From IMG/VR virus record IMGVR_UViG_3300046319_000003, positions 1 to 26,963 of that record: a stretch of 26,963 nt of DNA, one strand, 5' to 3'. The notes below the pieces were generated by a model. The model did not search any database, was not told the DNA's origin, and saw only the letters and a program-made list of their open reading frames with translations. Positions 7,607 through 14,683 of the stretch are shown in pieces; position 1 is the first letter of the stretch, and every line of letters begins with the position of its first letter. The position numbers and the translations under genes were made by a program. This DNA comes from a virus.

Positions 7607-7626
7607 ATTGGCTTTGTGTAGCCAAT
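7607..7626 (-). terminator. Hairpin between tube-fold gene and uvsY
   Basis: ATTGGCT and AGCCAAT form a perfect 7-bp stem with a six-base loop, 11 bases after the tube-fold gene's stop. Only two T follow it on the minus strand, so it may be an inefficient terminator or an mRNA-protecting or processing structure rather than a strong stop. Confidence 0.35.
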
Positions 7627-7637
7627 GATTTATTCAA

Positions 7638-8156
7638 TTATAATAACTTATACCATCCAAATTTAAAGGTTACATTGCCTGTAACGTATTGGACATCATC
7701 ATTAGTAGAAGCAAACATTACAGAGTCGATGGTAGTTGGAAACACATCGTAGAACTGAATCGTCTGAACCACTTGGTTGTTACTATCTAGGATTTGTAGC
7801 GTAGCGTCTGAATAGTTCTTAGCTAATTCGCTATACCCTGTTGTGTCTTGTGCATTATGTCCGATATACTGTTCGTAACTCTCTGGGAACCCAAGAGCAA
7901 TAATCCAGTTATACAACACTTTGTAGTTAGTCATGTTCTCATCAACAAGAAACTGCAGAGTCAATGGATCATATTGTAATGTATCACCTGGAACTGGTTG
8001 TGTAGAAAATGGTGTCGAGAACGTAGGCTCTCCAAGATTTATCCCTGGAAGATTAACTTGCTGACAGAAAAATGTAATGTCAGGTAGTTTCTGAACAGAA
8101 AACTGAAACCCGTTAGGTGATAACGGATTAAGCTGAGATGGAATAGATGTAGTCAT
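7638..8156 (-). CDS. Tail-tube-fold structural protein (gp19 superfamily paralogue)
   Basis: 172 residues. Its pattern follows gp19 in this window: N-x-FxF, then FFCQQVNLPGI (gp19: FLCKAAQLPAS), a loop with PVPGD, a strand YDPLTLQFLVDE, and a helix YKVLYNWIIALG. These are the landmarks of the phage tube / Hcp-like beta-barrel. It could be the tube initiator (gp54 role), a tube completion protein, or the gene annotated as gp3 at this position in relatives; I cannot decide. The ATG at 8156 has no Shine-Dalgarno and no upstream alternative start, and a CCTAAATA box ends five bases before it. Confidence 0.8.
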   Translation of the reverse strand: MTTSIPSQLNPLSPNGFQFSVQKLPDITFFCQQVNLPGINLGEPTFSTPFSTQPVPGDTLQYDPLTLQFLVDENMTNYKVLYNWIIALGFPESYEQYIGHNAQDTTGYSELAKNYSDATLQILDSNNQVVQTIQFYDVFPTTIDSVMFASTNDDVQYVTGNVTFKFGWYKLL

Positions 8157-8161
8157 ATAAT

Positions 8162-8169
8162 TATTTAGG
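8162..8169 (-). promoter_or_regulatory. Late-promoter-like box CCTAAATA abutting the tube-fold gene
   Basis: CCTAAATA on the minus strand is followed by five bases and then the ATG at 8156. In T4 the late box spans -13 to -6, so the predicted +1 is the A of the start codon. The box sits directly after the gene 23 terminator, which supports a separate transcription unit. Confidence 0.5.
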
Positions 8170-8173
8170 AATG

Positions 8174-8198
8174 AAAAAAGGGAGCCGAAGCTCCCTTT
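8174..8198 (-). terminator. Strong intrinsic terminator after gene 23
   Basis: On the minus strand AAAGGGAGC pairs perfectly with GCTCCCTTT around a TTCG loop closed by C-G, the very stable UUCG tetraloop, and the stem runs into TTTTTT. It lies about 34 bases after the gene 23 stop. It is the clearest terminator in the window. Confidence 0.92.
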
Positions 8199-8231
8199 GA
8201 AATACCTATCTTACGTAGGTTTCTTAACCTA

Positions 8232-9551
8232 TTACAGAAGGTTAGTAACTTTAACTTTGCGGTAGTAGTAGTTTGCGTTCGCAGTCAAGTTGTCTTGACC
8301 AGAAGTGCCGTCATCCAAGTTAACGAATGGGTTAGCAACTAGACCGTAACGAGTCTTGAAACCAATCTTTGGTTGGAAGCTGTTTGGATCAACAGCACGA
8401 ACCATTTGCAATGGAACGTATGGGCAGTAGAACAAACCAGCGTCAAAAGCAGAAGCGCCTTTGTAACCAACAACGAAGAATTGGCTGTTAGAAACGTTAG
8501 AAGTATATGGGTCAACATAAACTTTGTACTTACCGTTTAGAACACCAGCGAAAGTAGTAGAAGTGTCATCTACAGTCAATGCGTTCTTACCAGTGATACC
8601 AGATTGGTAATCAAGAACACCAGCCATCGCTAGAGCAGACGCAACGTCAGCAGAAGTGATGATGATGTTACCACGTCCACGACGTGTTTGTTGACCGATA
8701 GCGTTGGCTTCACGTTCGATTTGGAACATTAGACCTTTGAACTTTTCAACAGACCAGCGACCGTTAGAGTCAACGTCCAAGTCGAAAGTACCAGCAGTAG
8801 CAGTACCAACAGCAGCACCAACTTTAGAAGTGTTGTAGATTGTACGGATAACTTCACGGTTGATTTCAGCCAAGATTTCTGTAGACAAGATGTTAGACAA
8901 CTCACCTTCAGCATCTAAACCATGCACAGACTTCAAGTCTTGAGCCAACTCGATAGAGTATTCAGCTTTCAAGGCACGAGTCTTAGCAACCACAGAAGCC
9001 TTCTCGATAGAGAATGCCATTTGTGCGAAAGAACCGTCACCAGAACCGCCTTGACCCAAACGCTCAGCTGCCACAGTAGAAATACCACGACCAACTGCAT
9101 CAGAACCGCCTAGTACAGAACCTGCACCAGCAGAAGTGCCGTCACCAGTGAAACCAGAGTCAGCTTCGTTGAACAACGCTTCTGTACCGTTTTGGTTAGT
9201 GTAGCGAGACTTCATAGCGAAGATCAAGCCAGTTGGTTGAGTCATTGGTTGTACACCAGCAACGTCATAAGCGATCAATTGTGGCATTGCACGGCGAACC
9301 AAAGAGATCAATACTGGGTCAAAACCAGCAACACCACCAGTAGCACCGCCACCAACAGTACCGATTTGGCCACCAGTGCCGTTAGTTGGAGAACCTTCGA
9401 ACAAGGCTTCCGCTTGCTTTTGCATTTCACGTTCTTGGTTTTCCAAAAGAACAGCAGTAACTTCCTTACGGTAGTTGTCTTTGAATGGCACAGAACCTTC
9501 ATGGTTCAATACTGGTGCCCATTTTTCCATTAATTGTTGACGTGTTGTCAT
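8232..9551 (-). CDS. gp23: Major capsid protein gp23
   Basis: 439 residues from the chosen ATG (T4 gp23: 521; aquatic T4-likes are usually shorter). HK97-fold hexamer protein of the head. Recognisable stretches: LMEKWAPVL and LLENQE in the N-terminal propeptide, VRRAMPQLIAYDVAGVQPM, AEYSIELAQDLKSVHGLDA, ILAEINREV, FAGVLNGKYKVYVDPY, and FQPKIGFKTRYG. The frame opens further upstream to 9626 at a non-family sequence; AAGGAAAAT before the ATG at 9551 and homology fix the start. A gp21-type cleavage site LFE/G falls at residues 50-53 (cut after E52), as in T4 (after residue 65). No capsid paralogue (gene 24) is adjacent. The terminator at 8174-8198 ends its transcript. Confidence 0.98.
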   Translation of the reverse strand: MTTRQQLMEKWAPVLNHEGSVPFKDNYRKEVTAVLLENQEREMQKQAEALFEGSPTNGTGGQIGTVGGGATGGVAGFDPVLISLVRRAMPQLIAYDVAGVQPMTQPTGLIFAMKSRYTNQNGTEALFNEADSGFTGDGTSAGAGSVLGGSDAVGRGISTVAAERLGQGGSGDGSFAQMAFSIEKASVVAKTRALKAEYSIELAQDLKSVHGLDAEGELSNILSTEILAEINREVIRTIYNTSKVGAAVGTATAGTFDLDVDSNGRWSVEKFKGLMFQIEREANAIGQQTRRGRGNIIITSADVASALAMAGVLDYQSGITGKNALTVDDTSTTFAGVLNGKYKVYVDPYTSNVSNSQFFVVGYKGASAFDAGLFYCPYVPLQMVRAVDPNSFQPKIGFKTRYGLVANPFVNLDDGTSGQDNLTANANYYYRKVKVTNLL

Positions 9552-9567
9552 TTTATTTTCCTTAGAT

Positions 9568-10551
9568 TTATTTGTTGAGAACTGACAAGTAAGCAGACAT
9601 TGCTGGATCAATTGCTTTAGCAACAACTGTTTCAGACAACATTTCTACTGGTGCATCAGTAACTACAGATTGCTCTGCGATTGTTTTAGTAGTGAAGTAG
9701 TTTTCACGAATAGTCTTTAGCTTTTGTTCAAAAGACGCTGCATCTTCAAAAGATAGTTCTTCAACTAGACCCAAGAATTTCTCAGATTCAGTATCAGTCA
9801 AACCTTCAGAGATGGACTTAACCAACTCAGCTTGTTTAGCTTCAGATAGATCTTTTGTAAGACCGATATTAGCTTCAACTTGCTCATTCAATTTTGCTTC
9901 GAGTTCAGCAACTTTGATTTCCATCTCACCAAGAACATCGAAACGCTCTTCTGGGATTTCAACATAGTGCTCTTCGAATAGGTCTTTCATACCAAGGATA
10001 AAACTCTCCATGATTTCAGACTTCATACCACGCTCAAGGGCGATTTCATTCTGTGCAATCCACTGCTCGGCAATATAACCGAGGTATCCATCAACTTGTT
10101 CAACAATTCCCTGTGTATTCTGCTCAACTTGCTCAGCAAGTTTAGCTTCGAATTCTTCTTCGATACGTGCAACTTCTTCGTTAACACGTGTCATTACTGC
10201 AGCTTCAAAAATGGTTTCTGCTTTAGCACGGAAGTCTTCAGAAAGATCTTCACCATTCATAAGTGCATCTATATCTTCTTTAACGCCTTTGACAGAAGTA
10301 GTCGTAGTTTTCTTGCCACCAGAAACAGTTTCTGCTTGCTTTTCATTGTCTACGTTATTACGTGCGCTGTCTGGGTTTGGTGTCTCACCACCGTTTGGTA
10401 CATTTAGTACCGCATCACGGATAGGTGTTTGATCACCAGCATGTGCGCCAGCAGTAACATCTTTAGCGCCTGTTTCTGCTCCACCTAGTTTGGCTTCATT
10501 CAATTTCTTAGACTCTGCTAAGATTGTAGCGATTTTTTGTTCGATTGACAT
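9568..10551 (-). CDS. gp22: Prohead core scaffold protein gp22
   Basis: 327 residues (T4 gp22: 269). It is the main internal scaffold that shapes the prohead and is then destroyed by gp21. It is very acidic and largely helical: TIFEAAVMTRVNEEV (113-127) begins the conserved part, followed by coiled-coil-like heptads to about 285. The first 105 residues are Gly/Asn/Thr-rich and look disordered, a longer lead than in T4. Likely gp21 cuts (L/I-x-E before Ala/Gly) are LNE/A after 19, IFE/A after 116, LSE/A after 237 and ISE/G after 249. GGAGA precedes the ATG and a tandem late box sits about 35 bases upstream. Confidence 0.93.
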   Translation of the reverse strand: MSIEQKIATILAESKKLNEAKLGGAETGAKDVTAGAHAGDQTPIRDAVLNVPNGGETPNPDSARNNVDNEKQAETVSGGKKTTTTSVKGVKEDIDALMNGEDLSEDFRAKAETIFEAAVMTRVNEEVARIEEEFEAKLAEQVEQNTQGIVEQVDGYLGYIAEQWIAQNEIALERGMKSEIMESFILGMKDLFEEHYVEIPEERFDVLGEMEIKVAELEAKLNEQVEANIGLTKDLSEAKQAELVKSISEGLTDTESEKFLGLVEELSFEDAASFEQKLKTIRENYFTTKTIAEQSVVTDAPVEMLSETVVAKAIDPAMSAYLSVLNK

Positions 10552-10584
10552 CGTTTTCTCCTGTAACTGGATAGTTCTGTTAGT

Positions 10585-10599
10585 TATTTATTATTTATC
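10585..10599 (-). promoter_or_regulatory. Tandem late promoter upstream of genes 22-23
   Basis: GATAAATA (10599-10592) and AATAAATA (10592-10585) overlap by one base on the minus strand and include the stop codon of gene 21. Both closely resemble the T4 late box TATAAATA. The proximal box predicts a start near 10579 and a leader of 28 bases to the gene 22 ATG. This would drive the scaffold and major capsid genes at high level. Confidence 0.65.
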
Positions 10600-11248
10600 T
10601 GATTTTACTCAGAAAGTGTTGGAAAGCCTGAATCTTTGCTTCCTCTAGATTTCTAGAAGAAGTTTTCTTAACGAAAGATCTTACCTCTTCGATTTGTTGT
10701 TCCACAAACTTTCCATCAACAAAAATCCATTCTTTGTTCTCCATGATACCACGGACAAACGCATCTGGCGCAGATGGGTCAGCTACGATATCAGCAGCAG
10801 TAGACAACATAAAGTCATCTTGAACAATATTGATTCCCTCATTACTCATCTTGAGAGAACCCATGGCTCTTGAAGAAACACCAAGGTTTGCGCCACCATC
10901 TAGAAGACCTCTAGCAATTTGACCCATTGGAGTTTCTAAAATCTTTGCTTTACCGATCCAGTTAGTACCTTCTTTACGTAGGTCAACGATCAGGTGAGAT
11001 ACACGATCCAAATTGATGGATGGAGTATCTGGGTGTCCAAGTTCACCGTAAGCACGATTAGCTTGAACAGATTCTTTAAGGTAACGACCAACTTCACGAT
11101 CCATTGTATGTTCTGGATACATACGACCGTTACGATTCTTTAATTGTGACTGAAGAAAGATACCTTCAATAAAGTATTGCTTACCTTTACCTAATTTTTC
11201 TTCAACAATAAGTTTAGTCTCTTCGACTGTTTCTCTAATTAGTTTCAT
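10595..11248 (-). CDS. gp21: Prohead core protease gp21
   Basis: 217 residues (T4 gp21: 212). Serine protease that matures the prohead by cleaving gp23, gp22 and core proteins at (L/I)xE sites. The family motifs are visible: NRNGRMYPEHTM (38-49), catalytic His in GELGHPD (His72), and catalytic Ser in LGVSSRAMG (Ser125 or Ser126). The N-terminus is charged and may be the inhibitory propeptide. The ATG comes one base after the stop of the upstream unknown gene (TAATATG), implying co-translation. The stop lies within the late promoter for genes 22-23. Confidence 0.95.
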   Translation of the reverse strand: MKLIRETVEETKLIVEEKLGKGKQYFIEGIFLQSQLKNRNGRMYPEHTMDREVGRYLKESVQANRAYGELGHPDTPSINLDRVSHLIVDLRKEGTNWIGKAKILETPMGQIARGLLDGGANLGVSSRAMGSLKMSNEGINIVQDDFMLSTAADIVADPSAPDAFVRGIMENKEWIFVDGKFVEQQIEEVRSFVKKTSSRNLEEAKIQAFQHFLSKIR

Positions 11249-11249
11249 A

Positions 11250-11714
11250 TTAGACCTTATCTGGAGAACCGCTTAGAGTAGTAGAAGCACCAACACGAGT
11301 TTCATCATCGTAGGCACCATAAGTAGCAGTCTCAACTTTAGTAGACCAGCCAGCGATTTTACGTAGAACCAAATAACCAGTAACTGGTTTTGCTACATCG
11401 TTTGTTACAACAATATCTGATGTGTTGTTAGTGCTATCAGAAATGCCGATAGAGTTTAGATCTAACAGTGGTGCGTTTTCTGGAGCACAGGCAATAACAT
11501 TTTTGCCATTACGGACAATACGTAAACCAGAACCCAACTCACCAGTAGAAACAAACTTAACAATATTAACTGTTGGAGTACCACCAGATGTCAGTGTTTG
11601 AGTATCAGCGCCTAGTGTATTAAGAGCAAGTGTACCAGACTCAGCAGCAACTGTGTCAAAGTGTACAATAACTTCTTGGTTAGTATTTTTAACTGTTGTA
11701 AATAAGACAGCCAT
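11250..11714 (-). CDS. Unknown beta-rich protein between the gene 68 position and gene 21
   Basis: 154 residues starting MAVLFTTVKNTNQEVIVHF. It is rich in Thr, Gly, Val and Asn, with short beta-prone stretches (VNIVKFVSTG, GYLVLRKIAGW) and almost no helix-like segments. No signal peptide, membrane segment or Cys pairs are visible. The ATG has AGGAA upstream and follows the preceding stop by three bases. Its place among prohead genes suggests a head component, for example a decoration, vertex or core protein, but the sequence gives no proof. I do not recognise the family. Confidence 0.85.
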   Translation of the reverse strand: MAVLFTTVKNTNQEVIVHFDTVAAESGTLALNTLGADTQTLTSGGTPTVNIVKFVSTGELGSGLRIVRNGKNVIACAPENAPLLDLNSIGISDSTNNTSDIVVTNDVAKPVTGYLVLRKIAGWSTKVETATYGAYDDETRVGASTTLSGSPDKV

Positions 11715-11717
11715 TTT

Positions 11718-12251
11718 TTATTCCTCTATTTGTTCAAGTACACTTAAAAAGTTCTCTGTAGACTCTCTCATATACTCAATAATCTCTGTTTGATTACCTA
11801 ATAACTTATTTAGGCGTTCTTGCGTTTGCTCACTAATTGCTACGATAGTATCATCAGCAAGAACATAATGCAGTTTACCTTCAACGATTGTATCAAGTTT
11901 ATTCAGAGCACGGATGTCTTGAACGACTGGGTCAACACTGAACATATTAGAAGAAGCAAGTTGGATATATGTTTCGATTAACGTATCTGTGACTTTAACA
12001 TCGTGGTATTCTTTAATGATACTTGCGACTTTAGCGTCTGATATTTCTTCGTATAGTTCTTTTGAGACTTGTTCTTCGATCTTATGAGCAGCGTATTCTT
12101 GTTTAATATTTTCTCTTGCTTCTTCTAAAGACTTAAACTTTGTCAGTTCACCATCAATGGTCACTACGCCATCTAACATTTCAATTAGATGTCCGTAAGA
12201 GCGAATGTGTTCTCCGCTGTGTAACTTACTAGTGAACTCGTTGTAATTCAT
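11718..12251 (-). CDS. Probable prohead core protein, gp68 position
   Basis: 177 residues, acidic and mostly helical. It opens with MNYNEFTSKLHSGEHIRSYG, contains DGVVTIDGELTKFKSLEEA (27-45), and continues with alternating charged helices to an ENFLSVLEQIEE end. In T4 gene 68 (141 residues, a minor prohead core protein) lies between 67 and 21. The equivalent position, size and composition make a gp68-like role likely, but I cannot confirm it by motif. The Shine-Dalgarno GAGGAA overlaps the last codons of the upstream gene and its stop is three bases before the next ATG. Confidence 0.7.
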   Translation of the reverse strand: MNYNEFTSKLHSGEHIRSYGHLIEMLDGVVTIDGELTKFKSLEEARENIKQEYAAHKIEEQVSKELYEEISDAKVASIIKEYHDVKVTDTLIETYIQLASSNMFSVDPVVQDIRALNKLDTIVEGKLHYVLADDTIVAISEQTQERLNKLLGNQTEIIEYMRESTENFLSVLEQIEE

Positions 12252-12252
12252 T

Positions 12253-12447
12253 TTATTCCTCAGTAGCGACCATTGGGTCTTCTACTTCAGTTGGGTTAGA
12301 TACAAACATATTCTGTGCTACTGCTACACGCATATCATCCAATTTAGATGAAATCTTTTCTGCCATTGCAGATTGAAACGCAGATTCTGTGCCGATGGCA
12401 TCTTTTTGTAACATTGCGGTAACTAATTGTTGTACTGTTTCACTCAT
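12253..12447 (-). CDS. gp67: Prohead core protein gp67-like (64 aa)
   Basis: The open frame extends to 12546 inside gene 20, but the real start is the ATG at 12447, one base after the gene 20 stop with AAAGGAAAA upstream. The 64-residue product starts MSETVQQLVTAMLQKDAIG and has AFQSAMAEKISSKLDDMR (23-40), matching the small acidic helical gp67 (T4: 80 residues), which also follows gene 20. gp67 is an essential prohead core component cleaved during maturation. No clear (L/I)xE site is seen here. Assignment rests on position, size and the F-x-x-AMA pattern. Confidence 0.75.
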   Translation of the reverse strand: MSETVQQLVTAMLQKDAIGTESAFQSAMAEKISSKLDDMRVAVAQNMFVSNPTEVEDPMVATEE

Positions 12448-12448
12448 T

Positions 12449-14041
12449 TCATTTTCCTTTTGATTTGTCTTCTGGTTCAGGAGGTTGGTTATCGTCCATT
12501 TGTGGAGCATTATAAGCCATGTAGTTATCAGAAGCAGCTTGTCCAACTGCAGCTAATGTACCGTCAAACTGTGCATTGGCCATATGGTAATCTTCTTCAG
12601 AGTCCATTTCTTTCTGCATCTCTTCAATTAGTTCTTCATCTTGGAACAGAACGTTCTGTTTGATCCATTGCATAGAGTAGAACTTACCAATGTATGGTTC
12701 GATTTGTTGTAGAGCGCCAAGACGAGCCATAAGGATTTCATTGTCCTTTAGTTCAGCGTAGTGGTTATCTTCAACGAAATCATAACGGATGTCTTGTTTT
12801 AAATCATCCCACTCATCGGCACGCATGATATTCTTAGAGATAAGTTGGACACCCAACGCCTCAGTAAAGAAGTTAGCAAAACGTTTACGTAAACGAGCAA
12901 CAAACTTGTGGAACTTAATTTCGTCACGAGAGATTTCAGTGGCACGACCAATTGAGAACCCTTGTTGTTCTTGCATACGACCAACAGGTACATTTAATGC
13001 GTGGAACAATTTGTTCTGGAAGTATTCGATATCTTGGATGTCACCAAGATTCTGACCACCTGGAAGTGTAGTGATTTCTGTACCCTTACCACCCTCACGG
13101 CGTGGCATCCAGAAGTCTTCCATCATTGACATGTGCTTGCGGTCATCACGAACTTCACCAGTAGTTGCATCATAAACGATCTTATTACGGAACTTGTTCA
13201 TAATGTCAGTTACATACTGTTCGGCTTTAACCTTAGGTAAGTTACCAACGTCAACATAGAAAATTCTACGTTCAGGGGCACGGCTAATACGATAGATGAC
13301 CATCGAATCTTCGATCATCTTTAGTTGGTTTACTGGTTTGATTGCTTTATGAAGATACGAAAGCATCATGCTAGTGTTAGCATCTAAGAAACCAGATGGA
13401 ACATAAACAACTGAGTCTAGGGAGAGTTTAACACCCTGTGTTGTTTGCTCCGTAATTCCTTTGTCATTGAACAGATAGTATTCTTCAATCTGTTTAATAA
13501 CTTCAACACCCTTTGGTGTTCTTTCTTTGATTACGTTCTTGATACGACGAATCTTACGTGGATCAATATAACGTAGTTCTGCAATACCATTCTTAGGATT
13601 CTTTTCATCCAGTAGGATCTGATAGTACAAGCGACCATCGACATACCATGTGCGGAAAATGTCGTGACCACGATCATCTAGCTTGATAAGTTTCAATACA
13701 TTATTGAACTCATCACGCATTTTTTTCTTGATAGATTCTGAAATCTGCACATCGTCTAGATTGATGTTTACAGATTTGCCTTTTTCGTCAACGATGATTG
13801 CTTCATTTACGATGTCTTCAATAGCTGAATCACAATCGCTGTATTGAGCAACTTCACGGTAACGGCGAAGAAGGTCATTCTCATTCTTAATGACCCCGTC
13901 TAAATCCATAACCATACCGTAGTACCCACCAGCATTTACGCCAGTGTTTACTACGGTGGCACCGTCCTGTGCCGTTGGGGAGACAACGCTCCCTATTGGC
14001 AACTCTTTTTTACGGCTTATTTCAAACCCAAATAATTGCAT
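12449..14041 (-). CDS. gp20: Portal vertex protein gp20
   Basis: 530 residues (T4 gp20: 524). The dodecameric portal starts head assembly, docks gp17 during packaging and later joins the neck. Family stretches: MQLFGFEISRKKE at the start, YREVAQYSDCDSAIEDIVNEA (about 60-80), GRLYYQILLDEKNPKNGI, LRYIDPRKIRRIK, YRISRAPERRIFYVDVGNLP, DDRKHMSMMEDFWMPRREGG, and TTLPGGQNLGDIQDIEYF. The C-terminus is short, acidic and Gln/Pro-rich. GAAGG precedes the ATG, which lies 18 bases after the gene 19 stop. A standard marker gene of T4-like phages. Confidence 0.97.
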   Translation of the reverse strand: MQLFGFEISRKKELPIGSVVSPTAQDGATVVNTGVNAGGYYGMVMDLDGVIKNENDLLRRYREVAQYSDCDSAIEDIVNEAIIVDEKGKSVNINLDDVQISESIKKKMRDEFNNVLKLIKLDDRGHDIFRTWYVDGRLYYQILLDEKNPKNGIAELRYIDPRKIRRIKNVIKERTPKGVEVIKQIEEYYLFNDKGITEQTTQGVKLSLDSVVYVPSGFLDANTSMMLSYLHKAIKPVNQLKMIEDSMVIYRISRAPERRIFYVDVGNLPKVKAEQYVTDIMNKFRNKIVYDATTGEVRDDRKHMSMMEDFWMPRREGGKGTEITTLPGGQNLGDIQDIEYFQNKLFHALNVPVGRMQEQQGFSIGRATEISRDEIKFHKFVARLRKRFANFFTEALGVQLISKNIMRADEWDDLKQDIRYDFVEDNHYAELKDNEILMARLGALQQIEPYIGKFYSMQWIKQNVLFQDEELIEEMQKEMDSEEDYHMANAQFDGTLAAVGQAASDNYMAYNAPQMDDNQPPEPEDKSKGK

Positions 14042-14059
14042 TATATAACCTTCAGATTA

Positions 14060-14647
14060 TTATAGAGGGATAGAACCCACTGGAGTATCAATGCTAACAT
14101 TAACACCGAAGCCAGAAGAAGCACCAGTAGCAGAAGTGAAGAAGTTGTATGTGAATTCCACATCAAACTGTTCAATTGCGTTCTGTTGTTCGTAGTCTAA
14201 ACCAATAGCACCAATCATCGTTGGGAAAGCATCAACGAACTTATAAGTCTTGATGATTGCACCGTTACGGTCTAGTTGGTGAATAGACAAGTCAACTTGG
14301 TAATCAGAAGGGTTAACACGACCATCAGTAGTGTCATAGTTCTGGATACCAGATTGCCATTGTTCCAATGCATTACGGATACCAAAAGTAGTATCGTTAT
14401 AGATTGTAACAGTCCATGGTTGGAATGTACGCTCACCTGCGAAGTTAACTGGACGTCCTTTAAACAAGACTGGGATAGTCTCGATAGTTGACGCTGGTAG
14501 TTGAGCAGCTTTGCACAAGAACTGTGCACGTTGTCCAGCTACCGCACCCAATGTAACAAACGCTGGGAATGTTAGTTCAGCACGGAATTGGTTAGGGCGA
14601 GCACCCCCGCCAATCATCTGTGACTTAAAATCAGCAATATTTGCCAT
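14060..14647 (-). CDS. gp19: Tail tube protein gp19
   Basis: 195 residues (T4 gp19: 163). Forms the inner tube of the contractile tail. Landmarks shared with T4: RPNQFRAELTFP (17-28), QFLCKAAQLPASTIETIPV (42-60), KGRPVNFAGERTFQPWTVT (63-81), then NALEQWQ; near the end YEQQNAIEQFDVEFTYNFF. The extra C-terminal 25 residues are Gly/Ser-rich. AAGGAG lies upstream, and a late-type box AATAAATA 22 bases before the ATG can give gene 19 its own transcript. Confidence 0.95.
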   Translation of the reverse strand: MANIADFKSQMIGGGARPNQFRAELTFPAFVTLGAVAGQRAQFLCKAAQLPASTIETIPVLFKGRPVNFAGERTFQPWTVTIYNDTTFGIRNALEQWQSGIQNYDTTDGRVNPSDYQVDLSIHQLDRNGAIIKTYKFVDAFPTMIGAIGLDYEQQNAIEQFDVEFTYNFFTSATGASSGFGVNVSIDTPVGSIPL

Positions 14648-14669
14648 TTAAATTCTCCTTATTCTTTCT

Positions 14670-14677
14670 TATTTATT
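14670..14677 (-). promoter_or_regulatory. Late-promoter-like box AATAAATA upstream of gene 19
   Basis: AATAAATA on the minus strand in the gap between genes 18 and 19. T4 spacing predicts a start near 14664, giving a 17-base leader that holds AAGGAG. This fits a separate high-level transcript for the tube protein. Confidence 0.55.
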
Positions 14678-14683
14678 CTCTAA

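Noticed and set aside
9552-9626. Upstream extension of gp23 by 25 residues
   Set aside because: The added residues overlap gene 22, are unlike capsid propeptides, and the ATG at 9551 has a strong AAGGAAAAT site.
12448-12546. Upstream extension of the gp67-like gene into gene 20
   Set aside because: The added 33 residues are the shadow of gp20; the ATG at 12447 has its own ribosome site and gives a gp67-like N-terminus.
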